Shown: in pieces, positions 1-10,529 of the stretch
Numbering within the stretch: the first letter of the stretch is position 1
How the letters are laid out: each line of letters starts with the position of its first letter
NCBI GenBank assembly: GCA_036429605.1
Contig: JAVFKD010000010.1
Span: forward strand, 1,178,001 to 1,242,000
DNA from: Cladobotryum mycophilum
Taxonomy: Eukaryota > Ascomycota > Sordariomycetes > Hypocreales > Hypocreaceae
DNA length: 64,000 bases
Direction of reading: 5' to 3'
Program-made: the position numbers and the translations under genes
Notes under the pieces: model-generated
Seen by the model: only the letters and a program-made list of their open reading frames with translations
Database searches by the model: none
What the model was told of the DNA's origin: nothing

Positions 1-2
1 TT

Positions 3-263
3 CAGAATTATATTCATCAAGCATTAGGCAATCTATTGGATCGCACATGTATCGCTTATCTTGATGATATTTTAATCTTTTCTTCAGATCGCGAATCTCA
101 TGTTTCTCATGTGCAAGAAGTCTTGGAACGACTGAGAAAAGCTGAGCTATACGCTCGACCTGATAAATGTTCTTTTATTCAGAATGAAGTTGAATTTTTA
201 GGATTTGTGGTATCGGATAAAGGAGTTGCAATGAATCCGAAACGAGTGGAAACGATCTCGACG
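3..263 (+). mobile_element. Ty3/gypsy-type reverse transcriptase fragment
   Basis: An open frame running in from the left edge encodes the palm of an LTR-retrotransposon reverse transcriptase. It contains the catalytic YLDDILIFS motif, followed by the family's typical stretch ending in a CSF...FLGFVVS segment. The frame is already open at the edge, so the rest of the element lies outside the window. It stops abruptly at base 263, where the inverted repeat of a hAT transposon begins; the downstream RT, RNase H and integrase are not found elsewhere here. Family assignment is by motif; which lineage is unknown. Confidence 0.85.
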
Positions 264-481
264 CAGGGCAGCATCCCGATCAAGTCTAGTCATCAAGTCT
301 ATCAATCAATCAATCAAGTGAGGCTATTCCCAATTATCAATCAGTCAAGTTTAAAAAGTCCAAAACTTAATAGACTTGACAAGTATAGGGTAGGATTTTT
401 TTACGGATTATAGTTATTCCGATGCTAAAAATAGCAAAAAATTGTAATTATATCACCTTACGATGATACAATTAAAATTTA

Positions 482-554
482 CGCTCATAACAGGATTCGA
501 ACCTGCACTTCTTAGCCTAAATGACCAAGCGTTATACCACTAAACCATATAAGC
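482..554 (-). tRNA. tRNA-like Pol III unit inside hAT copy A
   Basis: On the minus strand a 73-nt sequence folds as a near-complete cloverleaf: acceptor GCTTATA with TATGAGC (one G-U), a perfect A box (TGGTTTAGTGG), a five-base T stem, and a perfect B box (GGTTCGAATCC), with a T4 run just downstream (474-477, plus strand). The anticodon arm is irregular: the best 5-bp stem leaves a 7-base loop without U33, so no anticodon can be assigned. It points away from the transposase start at 710. The same unit occurs in copy B and a decayed version in copy D. It may be a captured tRNA gene or a promoter-like part of the element. Confidence 0.6.
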
Positions 555-709
555 TATTGTTATCTTTTCTTTTTCCTTTTCTTTACTAAGTAACATACAC
601 ATCAGCTATTAGGAATTTGATAACACCAATAACACGAAATCGCGATGCGTATCCGCCACATCAACGTCACAACAACATACCTTCCTTCGCACATACGCCC
701 TCAATACCA

Positions 710-3278
710 ATGAGCCTGACGGTTTTTGGGGCATCGCGCCCTTCTAGTATTCATTCGCAATTCGCTACTGCATCGCAAGTTACCCCATTGTCCGATTTTA
801 ACCCCAACGGCCGCGATACAATCGAGAACCTCCCGACTGCAATATGGCGAGGCCGCCGCTTTGTCCTTGAGGAAATGATATCAAGAAAGGGGTCAAGAGG
901 TCGTACAAGCTGGATCAGAAAGGAAGGGCTCTTTGTTCAGGAGATTCTTGCGGATAACAAGCCAGGTATCTCCTCCTAAAATAAAAAATCCCTTCTTATA
1001 TTATATACCTTTGCATACTGATTTATATCGTGCAGGCGATGTGTTTTGGATATGTCGACGATGTGATGAAGATGGGAGCCTCCTTAAGCCTCTCAAATCA
1101 GCGGCAACAACTGCTGCAACTGATCATCTCAAAAAGAAACACCGTATCGAAGAGCATAATATAACCGACTCATCTTCTAGCTCACAAGCTAATACTACCC
1201 CTGCTCCGTTCAAACGACCTCGGAATAAAGAGACGCTTCATACACGATCATATATACAAAAGCTTGAAGAGCTTCTCCTTGCTTTCTTAATCAATAACGA
1301 TCTACCGTTCTCGGTCTTCGAGGATCCATATATTCGAGAATTCAGCTACCAACTTGAACCCGATGTAACAAGCCAGATCTCGTGGAGTAGAACAAGACAG
1401 CGGCATAGCCTCAAGTCCTTATTCAACTCAAAGAAAGGAATCATTCAAGCCAAGATGCATAACGCTATTACAAGAATACATCTTAGGTTTAATCTATGGA
1501 CCTCACCGAATCGACTCGCGATAATGGCTGTTACAGGACACTTCCTTGATCATAGTGGAAAGCAACAACAACGCCTTCTTGCTCTTCGGCAGCAATAAGG
1601 AGCTCATACTGGAGAGAATCTTGCAAATACCCTTCTACAGGCTATACAAGACTGGGATATTAACAATCGAATCGGTACCGTTATATCTAACAATGCCTCA
1701 AATAACAATACCTATACTCGAAGTCTCTTTCATCAACTGGACCCGCGGATGACTTCAATTGATGCAGAAGAGAGGCGAATGCGATGTTATGGCCACATTC
1801 TCAATCTCGTTGGCCGTGCTTTTTTATATCACGAAGACAGTGAAGCCTTTGAGCAAGAGTCACAGCTTTATTATATGGCCGATCGCCTTGATGATGATCT
1901 TCGTCATTGGAGAAAGAAAGGCCCTGTTAGAAAGCTTCATAATATCGTTACATTTATTCGGGCCTCGCCTCAACGAAGCGAGCAATTCAAGAAAGCAGCC
2001 GAAGAAATTAATAATAATGGTGTCTTTACTTTATCAGATGTATCATCTCGAGAGCTTGAGCTTGTTACAAACAACGAGACAAGGTGGAATTCTACATATC
2101 TAATGATCGAACGTGCTCTTCTCAAGCGGGCACACATCCAAGCCTTCATCAACGATCATCAGTTTAGTACTAACCCTCAGATGTGTATCCATCAGGATGA
2201 TGTTCTCAGTCATGAGGATTGGCGAATTCTAATAGAGATCAAGGCAATCCTTGAACCTCTATATATGCAAACAATGCGTTGTCAAGGATGGGGTAAAGGA
2301 GGTAGCCATGGGCGCCTTTGGGAGGTTCTAGCCGGCATTGAGTTTCTGCTTCAACACCTTGAGGATTGGAAAGCTATATATACATCGCCAACTGACGAGG
2401 AAATCGAAGAGACTGAAAGCCAAATGCAAATCGCACTATCTGCTGAACCTCGTCGCTCTCAACGAACTGTTTCCCGCCTCGAATCAATGTTACGGCCTCA
2501 AAGCCCAAGATCACGATCCTCTCGAACGAATATAATAACCACACTCCCTGTACACACAAGAGAAGAATACTTAAGCTCTACATTACAGTCTGAGCAGTAC
2601 TCTTCCCTTCGAAAGAGCTCCAAAGCATATCTTCGACTTTCTATTACAATTGCATGGCAAAAGCTCAATGACTATTATATTCGGCTTGGGGAATCACCTC
2701 TTTTTACTGCAGCAATAATCCTCAATCCTGAATATAATATTCGATGGCTTGAGCGAATGTGGGATAGCGATGAGCAGTTGATATGGCTTCGTGATGCTAA
2801 GAAGAGCCTTACGAACTACTAGGAGCGTTGGTACTCTCATAACAATGATACTAATATATATAATCAGCCTTCAAATAACGAGGATTTCTTGACGGTAGCT
2901 TTACGGGTAAAGGAAAATGATCCCTATGAGCAATGGCTTGGAAAGAGCAAGGCCCAGCCACTTAATAATATCTCAGAGCTAGAAAAATACCTTGACCTTG
3001 ATTTGCAAGGCGTTGAAGATCCTGTTAAATGGTGGATATCACAGCAGCAGGCCTTCCCAACCCTTAGCAAGCTTGCATTAGACTTGCTTGCAGTTCCCGC
3101 GATGGCAGCAGACTGCGAGAGAGCCTTCAGCCTCTGCAAGCTAACGCTATCATCTCAACGGCTCTCAATGAGGTCATCAACACTCGAGATGCTACAATGC
3201 TTGAAGAACTGGCTACGGACTGGTGCAATTTCGCTTGGGGGCGGCTTTGCTATACCAAAAAGGCCAGGCAGTGTATAA
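710..3278 (+). pseudogene. hAT transposase, copy A (two internal stops)
   Basis: The gene encodes an MSLT-type start (710), then a BED-like zinc finger (CRRC ... DHLKKKH), an RNase H-like hAT core with the RMRCYGHILNL and ETRWNSTY motifs, and the hAT C-terminal dimerisation region (WWIS ... DCERAFS ... LSSQRLSM). A 70-nt GT-AG intron (966-1035) separates the exons in frame. One frame then runs to 3278, broken only by TAA at 1596-1598 and TAG at 2820-2822. Copy B still has a Ser codon (TCA) and a Trp codon (TGG) at these sites. The Trp loss is a CpA-to-TpA change on the other strand, as expected of RIP; the Ser loss is a transversion. Mobilisation in trans remains possible, since both ends are intact. 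Confidence 0.88.
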
Positions 3279-3551
3279 ATCAGCTTCAACACCAAAGAAA
3301 TCTGGATACCAGAGTCCCACAATAGTATTGATCGGTTATAAATAGCTTCACTTAACAAAATACACTTCAACACTAAGAGAAATTCAGTATTACAGCATTA
3401 CATGACCTTGACCTGTTGGGAATAGTCTCGCCCTATCAAGCCTACCAAGTTCAATCAATTCTAGCAAGTCTAACAAGTCTGGCCCTCGCGGTCATCAAGT
3501 CTCGCAAGTTAAGGTGGCAAACTTGACTTGATTGATCGGGATGCTGCCCTG

Positions 3552-4620
3552 CCCTTACTCTCTCTGGTCGAATGATATTGGGATCTGATCCTTCATAAGA
3601 AAAGTCGTTTGCAAAGAGGATATTCTGAGTAACCTCGTGGCCAAGACCTCCCGGGTGCAGTTCGACGAACTGGTCGTAGGAAATCTCATCATAGCCACCG
3701 TATTTCAGGCCATGTACTTCGCAAAAGGCCTCGAGGATGTCTACCCATGAGACATACTGCCCAACGGCAAAGAAGTTTACGCCGGGCTCGGCCTCAGCAA
3801 CGGCTTTTACGCAAGGACCATAATCTTGGCGAACATCCGCGAAAGGAAGCTTCTTGTCTCCGGAGCCGATGGCAGCCACACGCCAAGTGCCATCGGCTTG
3901 CTGCATTCCCCATGTTAGCACACTTTATCCTCCAGGGACTAGGGGTGTAGCCTAGGTTCTCATACCTTCTTTGGTGTCATTGGCAGTCCCCAGTTGAGGG
4001 CCACCTGGAAGTAAAACGGAGCCTGAATCTGTGAGAATTTGCCGGCAAGACCCGGGAGAGTTTGGGCGTAAGCGACCGCCTCCGCCTTGGACGCCATGTG
4101 GAACACCTTGGAATACTTTCCACTACTCTCCTTGGTTGCGTTGGACATGGAGCTGAAGATGTAGCGCTTGAGCCCGGGTACGCTCGCGGCAGCATCAGCC
4201 AGGTTCTTTCCCTGTTGCAGCTCGACCTCGTAGCTGTAGTGAACAATGTCCTGGTCGGGCTTCTTCTTGTTGTTGCTCTCTGGATCCCTCCAGATGGTCC
4301 AGAAGTCGGTGACGCCAAAGATGACATCGGCACCTTGGAAGGCCTTCTTGAGTGAGGACACGTCGTCGAGGTCGCCTTGAACAATTTCAACTCCTTTGGC
4401 TGCCCATTGTTCTGCAGCGGCTGATTTGGGGTTGCGGGTCACGCCGCGGACTTTCCAACCTGCTCCGTTTAGGTATGTGTCCGCCACAGAGCTTCCCTAG
4501 GATTGTGTATGAGTATCGAGATGGAAGGGGATTATATAGTCCCCATGGTGGAGGAAAGGTAGAGAGAGTATGGCGTACCTGCACACCAGTGATGCCAAGA
4601 ACGACGATGAGTTGCGACAT
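3552..4620 (-). pseudogene. NmrA-like NAD(P)-binding regulator, 3' end cut off by hAT-A
   Basis: Three exons (4620-4579, 4496-3966, 3900-3552) with GT-AG introns of 82 and 65 nt give an NmrA-family protein: atypical short-chain dehydrogenase fold that senses NAD(P) and, in characterised members, controls transcription factors in nitrogen or redox signalling. The N-terminus has the dinucleotide motif GITGVQG, joined exactly across intron 1. Later segments (GVTDFW, RYIFSSMSN, QAPFYFQ) are typical. The reading frame runs straight into the inverted repeat at 3551. The usual last 25-30 residues are missing and the frame continues through 34 transposon-encoded codons to a stop at 3451. The gene may be dead or may make a chimeric tail. 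Confidence 0.87.
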
Positions 4621-5637
4621 TTTGGTTTTTTTATTTGAAATGGAATACTGCTCGAGTTGTTGTCCGTTGAAAAGCTTTGTGGGTTGAAGTGTTTATCTGC
4701 ACGAGAGTACAACTCCTTACGATCACGGAACACCTTGGCTCTTTATAGAACTGGGGAAACAACGTGAATCCATCTACTTCTTCCTTGACAGATGACAAAT
4801 ATCAAGACTTCCCCTCAATTACAAAGGATATCTGACAAATCTGAGTTTCAGAAACTATCATCACACGTTTGTAATGTCACTCGTAGATGCATACCACGAT
4901 ATGACTATAGACCAATCATGCACGCAACATTCCGAGCCTGGCAATGACCATTGTCTGTTTTTGGCTTAGACTCATTCGAGACCATTTTCTCGTTTAGGCA
5001 ATTTATGGGGCTCTTGATGCGGAGGCGATGACATGGCTCGCGTCAAATCATCCACAGGCCAATATTCACGGCGGGATATGCACATTTGCAACGGTAGAGT
5101 TGAACTAATCAGCATCACAAGAACACGGCAAAAGTGGAGAAATCATCATGCTGCTGCTGCATGGTCCCTGAATTTGCACAATGGAATCATTATTAGTGAA
5201 TTCCATGGGGGGTTATCGGTTTCTAGAAGCTACTCTTGTTTTGGATGTGTTCATTTAAAGAGAAGGAGATGGGAATCAAAGAGTATAAACTAATAGTTCA
5301 TTTAATATGGGATTGAAGAAGTTGTAGAATAAAAATGAATTTGTTAATACTCGCGTATCTATCATCTGAAATATTTATTGCGAGAGAAATCGATTGACTC
5401 TACATCTCGATATTGATGTCCATGGCGATTTCAAATCTGCCATAACATCATCCTGATATAGGGTAGGGATTTTGCCCCAACGAACGCGCCGTAGAAAAGT
5501 GTGCCCGAACCCGAGTCGTAGCAGTTAACTTTTGCGGGAACTGAATCGCGTCACGAAGACGTATGATGGAGGTGATTTTCTGTCCCTCTCCTAATCATCT
5601 ATATCCCGACGTTATGCAATGATATCGTTTCATATAA
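4621..5637. other. Intergenic region
   Basis: About 1 kb between the divergent NmrA-like and DUF3468-like genes, presumably holding both promoters. The short open frame at 5033-5293 has no recognisable content. I see no RNA gene or repeat. Confidence 0.5.
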
Positions 5638-7326
5638 ATGGCCATGCCACAACAGCAAGACGGCCCGGTAGACACAGTGGACGTGGAGATCGGAGGGGCC
5701 GCTTCGGCATCTGCCGGCCCGTCGCGAAGCCTGATGCCCGCTGGACGAGCAACGGCGGCCTCGGGAGATCTTAAATTCGTCATCCTATCTCACCCAGAAG
5801 ACATTCGACGCCAAAAGGATGTCCAAACGGAGATTCGGCGCCATGTGATGAGAGATATTGGCAAACAGCGCCGTCGCCCACGACCGGGAGGTGTAAGCCA
5901 CCTACGGATGCTGCAACCTCCTGCTTCCAACCAAGGCTCCTCATCTATGGTCCAAGGGGTAAATGTTAGCAACTCGATAGATCGATCCTTGGCTCCTCTT
6001 GGAAGCTTTCCTATTGCAGGTGATGCACGTTTGGTTGAACTCGTGCGGTTCGGTGAGTTTTGTTCCTCATTCAATAGTGCTTATCGACATCTTCTCAGAT
6101 TAACCCTGCTCTAGTCATGGAGACGTCAACTGTCTATATCCCTTTCTGCAGCGTCTGGTTCCAGGTATCACTGTCAGACCCCGGCGCTTTTCATGTGACT
6201 CTTGGAAACGCTGCCGCTCTGTGGAAAATTGTCACTGAGAACCGTGCAAACATTCATGATCCAGAGCTCAAGGCTCATTACTCCCAGTCATTAATGCACC
6301 TCAGAGCGCGCCTGAGTAGCGTTGAAGACAGCATCACTGAGGGAACCATAGTCAATATATTGGCCCACATCTGCCTTAATGTGCGTGCCTCGCTTCTGCC
6401 ACCTGACAACTCTGATTTGTGGTCCTCAACTGATCATGCTTAATAGATGAGGCATCATTACTGGGACAGTTGGAGGGCACACATGAATGGGCTCAGTCTC
6501 ATCTATAGACTTCGAGAGGGGTTTGATGATCTGGGATACAACACACGTCTCATGATACTCTTGTGAGTGACTGAGTCCTAGATGTGCGTTGTCGCGGCGA
6601 CTAACACAGCTAAGCTACGATTTGACTGGCGCGATGAATTTCGACTCTGTTCCGCGCTTCCCTCTTCCTCCGGATCTTACCACACCAGCTAGGACTATCA
6701 GACCAGCGCCACCGAAGTTGCAGGCCATGATTGCCGATTTATCCCAAGCTTCTCCAGAACTGGCATCTGCTGCGAGAGCTCTGGAGATGGTCTCGTCAGT
6801 AGCCGATGTAGTCAACTTGAAGAGCCACTCCCTTTTATTCTGGCAAAGCGACGTTGATGCACTCAAGCTAACCAGTCCTACGATCCACTTCTTGTTGAGT
6901 ATGCCACGCTTGCCAGAAAACATAAGCACTGAGGCGAGTCCACACAATCTCGTCGCAAGAGAAATGGTACGGCTGGTGTGCCTCATGATCATGTCAAAGC
7001 TCAAGCAAAATTTCTCATTTTTCGCCGCCGAGTGGGTCGGCTTGCAGGAGAAACTGGACCGGCTCCTAATTCAACACTCAGCTCTTTTAATAGACCAGTG
7101 TCGCGAGTTGAGAATCTGGGCTCTCGTTACCGTGGCGTTGCTTCGTGATCCCGTTGGGAGAGGGGTATATGTCCATGAGCTCTTGAAGGACATGTCCGCG
7201 GTGGATGAGTTGTCTGTGGATGATCTCATTGGAGTTGCCAACGAAACTCTTTGGGTGAATTGCCTGGAATCACCATTTATAGATGATCTAATAATCGACA
7301 TCATGCAGCATATGAATGCTAGATAA
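5638..7326 (+). CDS. DUF3468-like fungal regulator (often annotated 'tachykinin family'), four exons
   Basis: Exons 5638-6052, 6115-6380, 6447-6562 and 6615-7326 join in frame to 502 codons plus stop. All introns are GT-AG (62, 66, 52 nt); the acceptors at 6114 and 6614 are needed to avoid stops. Residues about 47-82 carry the hallmark of this family, a FVILSHPEDIRR segment followed by IRRHVMRDIGKQRR. Later come SDPGAFHVTLG and a W..HMNGL segment, as in the middle domain of Zn-cluster regulators, but there is no Zn2Cys6 cluster. The protein is therefore probably a nuclear factor of unknown target rather than a classical DNA-binding activator. Length is normal for the family. Family recognition is from motifs only; no function is demonstrated. 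Confidence 0.82.
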
Positions 7327-8028
7327 CGATGCCAAGGTAAGCTTTTTTGCATTGGCTTTATGAGTCATTATTATTTACATTGTCGCAGCTCTGCCGTACA
7401 TGTGAAACTCAATGCGTCTCGCGTTTGGGAGTTTTGAGACACAGGAGCTGTTGGGCCAAGTGTATCAAACCCCCCATGGCCACCTGGTGAAACTGTCTCT
7501 CTCTTCTCTCCTGCTTCAAAGTAAACAGTATTCTCACCTCTGGAACTACTGGTTGCTATTTTCACTTCCTATAGCAGTCTCAGAGAGCAGCACCCTTTTT
7601 TTGCCCCCATTCTTCGTGATGCAGCGGAATTTGCGGTGCCAATCATGTCAGCCCGCATAATCTCACCGCAGCGGCGTGGCTCAATAAGCTAACGAAATGA
7701 GGGAAAACGGCTTGTTACATGTCATAGGGCGTAGGACTAAATTTGTCCTCCCGCGCGTGAAAATCCAAGTTCTTGATCCTTGAAGATGCATTTCAGGCGG
7801 AAGGGCGTCTGAGTTTGGTTGGATCAGCCGATATACGCCAGCCTTTGTCAGTTGAATGACAGGGGCGAGATTTATGCATCCAATACCGTTCGTTCATCAG
7901 TCTTGCGTCAACCGTTCGTAGGACTTTTACAGCTGAAGCGGGGAAATGGTTTTTTGACGTTTTGTTCTGTGTTTAAACCTGAATCGGATTCATATTCAGT
8001 GTGGCGCTACTGTCACGATATTGCAGCG
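7327..8028. other. Intergenic region and probable 5' leader of the membrane-protein gene
   Basis: No convincing gene. The frame of the downstream gene stays open back to 7819, but that extra 70 codons has no recognisable feature and may be untranslated leader. Confidence 0.45.
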
Positions 8029-9879
8029 ATGAGCTCAAGATATGGGTCGCACCATGCCCAGTCCTCAACCACTGGACTGACACAGTTTCAGATGTACTCC
8101 AAACCATCGACAGAATCGGAAAGGTATGAAAGTCAATACGAACGTTATAAAACCGCTGCAGCCATGAACCAAGAAGAGATTAACGCCAGAAGGCCCTTGT
8201 ACGAAGAGTTACCTCTCGATGAAATGAGCAATACGGGGAAGCCTCAATTTGCGCCTCATGTGCACTCTGTTCCATCAGAACTTATACAGAACCCGATAGG
8301 AAAATGGCGACCGCATGCCGTTCGATCGCTGCCATGGGCTGGAATCGGTTCCCTCATTCTGGCTCTTCTCACTGCTGTCGCGATGGCTGTGGTACTTGTC
8401 GCAGCCGATGGGGAAGCGACGGAAACATGGCCGACCAAGAGATATCCCGTTCCACTGGCTGTTGTGCTTGCCGTTCTCGTAGCCTTTGCCAACGCAACCC
8501 TATTGCACGCTCACTCGGAAGGGGTTACCATATCTTGGTGGATCAGGATGCTGAGGGGTGGTGATTTGCGAGATACCCATAGATACTGGGACCACGGCTC
8601 GAGTGCTTGGAAATCGTTTGTTGAACTACGATATGTCAACAAGGTCTCGCTGTCAACTCTAGTATTGGTGCTTCTACTCATCGATGGACCGTTACTCCAG
8701 CGAGCCGGCACTAGTATACCGGTTCCCGCAAGTACTTTGGAGATGTTCCGAGTGGCTCTGTCTACAGACATGCTTAACCAGCCGACGGCGTACTACCTGT
8801 CGCACGCACCAGAGGTCAACACAATGTCTTCAAACTTTTCCCAAATCGTGCAGGATTTCGCCAACAACAATCCCATCAGACTCGATCTACGGGGCTGCAA
8901 TGGGGCTTGCACCGCGACCGTCGTCGGCGCGGGATTTGACGTCAAGTGTCAGAGCACCAAAGTTCCGTACAATCTCAACGGCACCCAGACAGGCAGCTCG
9001 ACAACTGTTGGGGCCATAAATGTGACCACGACCCTCACGTTTGACTCCAACACCATCACTTTGGCGACGCTTTATAAACCATCCGCCGTAGCGGTGGGCG
9101 ACTTGGTCCAGAACGTGTGCACCTTGCACATCGCTCAGGTCAAATATCCCATTCAATTCATCAACGGAACCGCTAGCCTGCAGCCTAGCAACACCGCCAC
9201 CAACAATAACACCATATCACTGCGGTATCTGAACCGCGAGGTCGCTGGGCTTGGTCGCTATCCCTCCCAGCTCGGCGGCATTTACATGGGCATCCGAAAC
9301 ATGTACGAGAGCAGCGTGCAGCTGTACGCCGCCGGCATCTTTGCCATCCAGGGCAGCGGCCCGATGCGCTACACATACATGACGTCGAATGACGACGCCG
9401 TCGGGAGCACGAGAATGACGTGGACGGATCCCATGCCGTACGTGCTGGACGCGGTGCGCGAGCTGACTTTCCGTACGGCGATTGCGTTCTCCAATGACAC
9501 GTTTTACCAGCCCGTCCAGGGCATTCAGCAGCGCACGGTCAACAGATATGATCTACGAGGCGCATACCTCGGTGGCGCGCTGGCCATTATAGCCCTCGGT
9601 GCGTTCTCCGTTGCTTGGCTGTTTAATGAGTATTGGCTTCTTGGCCGTCGGGTGTCCATGAGCCCCGTCGAAATCGCCAAAGCCTTCCAGGCGCCAATGA
9701 CGGCCGGCGCAAGCTCCAATGCCGGGGTGGACGTAATTTTGAGGCAAGTCGGTGGGCGTGAGGTCAAGTATGGGGTTGTTCATCAGAAGTTTGGAGAGGC
9801 AGCAAGTCCCAGTCAGACATTGGCCCTCACATCGCCCGGTCAGGTGTCCTGGCCACTGAAAGGCCAATACTATGCATGA
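8029..9879 (+). CDS. Polytopic membrane protein of a large fungal family (DUF3176-like)
   Basis: A single exon encodes 616 residues from the ATG at 8029; an in-frame ATG at 7819 would add 70. The start MSSRYGSHH fits the cytosolic tail of this family better, so I prefer 8029. Hydrophobic spans lie near residues 108-130, 145-160 and 210-230, and a last one near 525-545, with a long extracellular region between them containing many N-x-S/T sites and paired cysteines. A WWIRML..GDLRDTHRYWDHG segment after the second span matches a common layout in Pezizomycotina membrane proteins. The function of the family is unknown. No frame break is seen. Confidence 0.8.
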   Translation: MSSRYGSHHAQSSTTGLTQFQMYSKPSTESERYESQYERYKTAAAMNQEEINARRPLYEELPLDEMSNTGKPQFAPHVHSVPSELIQNPIGKWRPHAVRSLPWAGIGSLILALLTAVAMAVVLVAADGEATETWPTKRYPVPLAVVLAVLVAFANATLLHAHSEGVTISWWIRMLRGGDLRDTHRYWDHGSSAWKSFVELRYVNKVSLSTLVLVLLLIDGPLLQRAGTSIPVPASTLEMFRVALSTDMLNQPTAYYLSHAPEVNTMSSNFSQIVQDFANNNPIRLDLRGCNGACTATVVGAGFDVKCQSTKVPYNLNGTQTGSSTTVGAINVTTTLTFDSNTITLATLYKPSAVAVGDLVQNVCTLHIAQVKYPIQFINGTASLQPSNTATNNNTISLRYLNREVAGLGRYPSQLGGIYMGIRNMYESSVQLYAAGIFAIQGSGPMRYTYMTSNDDAVGSTRMTWTDPMPYVLDAVRELTFRTAIAFSNDTFYQPVQGIQQRTVNRYDLRGAYLGGALAIIALGAFSVAWLFNEYWLLGRRVSMSPVEIAKAFQAPMTAGASSNAGVDVILRQVGGREVKYGVVHQKFGEAASPSQTLALTSPGQVSWPLKGQYYA

Positions 9880-10529
9880 GAGTTGGTTCAGCTGTACAGC
9901 GGCGTCGGGGTTCTTGGAGGGCGTATAGTTCGCAAGAAACACGAGTCAGGCTCATATATAAAGCAAAGTAGTACAAACCCTTTTGGAGAGAGAACTCCGA
10001 CTTATATCTGGACATATTTCAATGCACCAATACTTGAGCGTGATTCTGCAGAGGCCATCAATGAGCCAGAGAACTTGGATACCCACTTGATTAGGAAACA
10101 GTCTTGGTGAATAATCTTTGGCGCAAGTGAACGCATGATTTTCATGTGTGGCAAAATCATATTGGCGCCTGCAACATAATTATTACTAATATTCCCAACT
10201 TGCGTTTTGCCTGATGATCTACTCTCCAAGTTCTACATGCAAATATACTCTTTAGCTTCAACATCTGATACCCAATCACGTCTGCATTATGGTAGCATCG
10301 CGCTGTCGCATGCATGCATACAGACAGACAACACACGTAATATGATCTTCTCCCCCCCTCCCTCCCCCTCAATCTCTACTTCCATACCCCCGCATCCAGA
10401 GCCACATAAAATTGCCCTGTCCCCATCCTTGCTCTTCCTCTTCATCTGGCTCGTCAATCCCCTCTCAACGCGGACGCTTGCTCATAACAAGGTGATCACT
10501 TCAATTCTACGCTTCGACATACTATTACA
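9880..10529. other. Intergenic region, promoter of the actin-like gene
   Basis: No gene seen. A pyrimidine-rich tract at about 10345-10455 lies 75-185 bases before the actin-like start codon, a common arrangement at fungal transcription starts. Confidence 0.45.

Larger units (their letters stand above)
264..3551 (+). mobile_element. hAT DNA transposon, copy A (3288 bp, no target duplication)
   Basis: Both ends carry the inverted repeat CAGGGCAGCATCCCGATCAA (264-283 and its complement ending at 3551). Subterminal DNA is rich in short AATCAA-type repeats, as hAT transposases often bind. The interior holds one transposase gene on the plus strand and a tRNA-like unit on the minus strand. It is almost identical to copy B at 33439-36725, which lies in the opposite orientation. 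The eight bases outside the ends differ (TCTCGACG on the left, CCCTTACT on the right), so this copy lacks the duplication made on insertion. The left flank is a retroelement fragment and the right flank a truncated NmrA gene, implying recombination, deletion or misassembly after insertion. Confidence 0.92.

Noticed and set aside
482..554. A functional tRNA with a definite anticodon in hAT copies A and B
   Set aside because: The anticodon arm gives either a 9-base loop or a 7-base loop without U33, so I call it tRNA-like only.
5033..5293. An 86-codon frame upstream of the DUF3468-like gene
   Set aside because: Low-information peptide in promoter-like DNA; no support.
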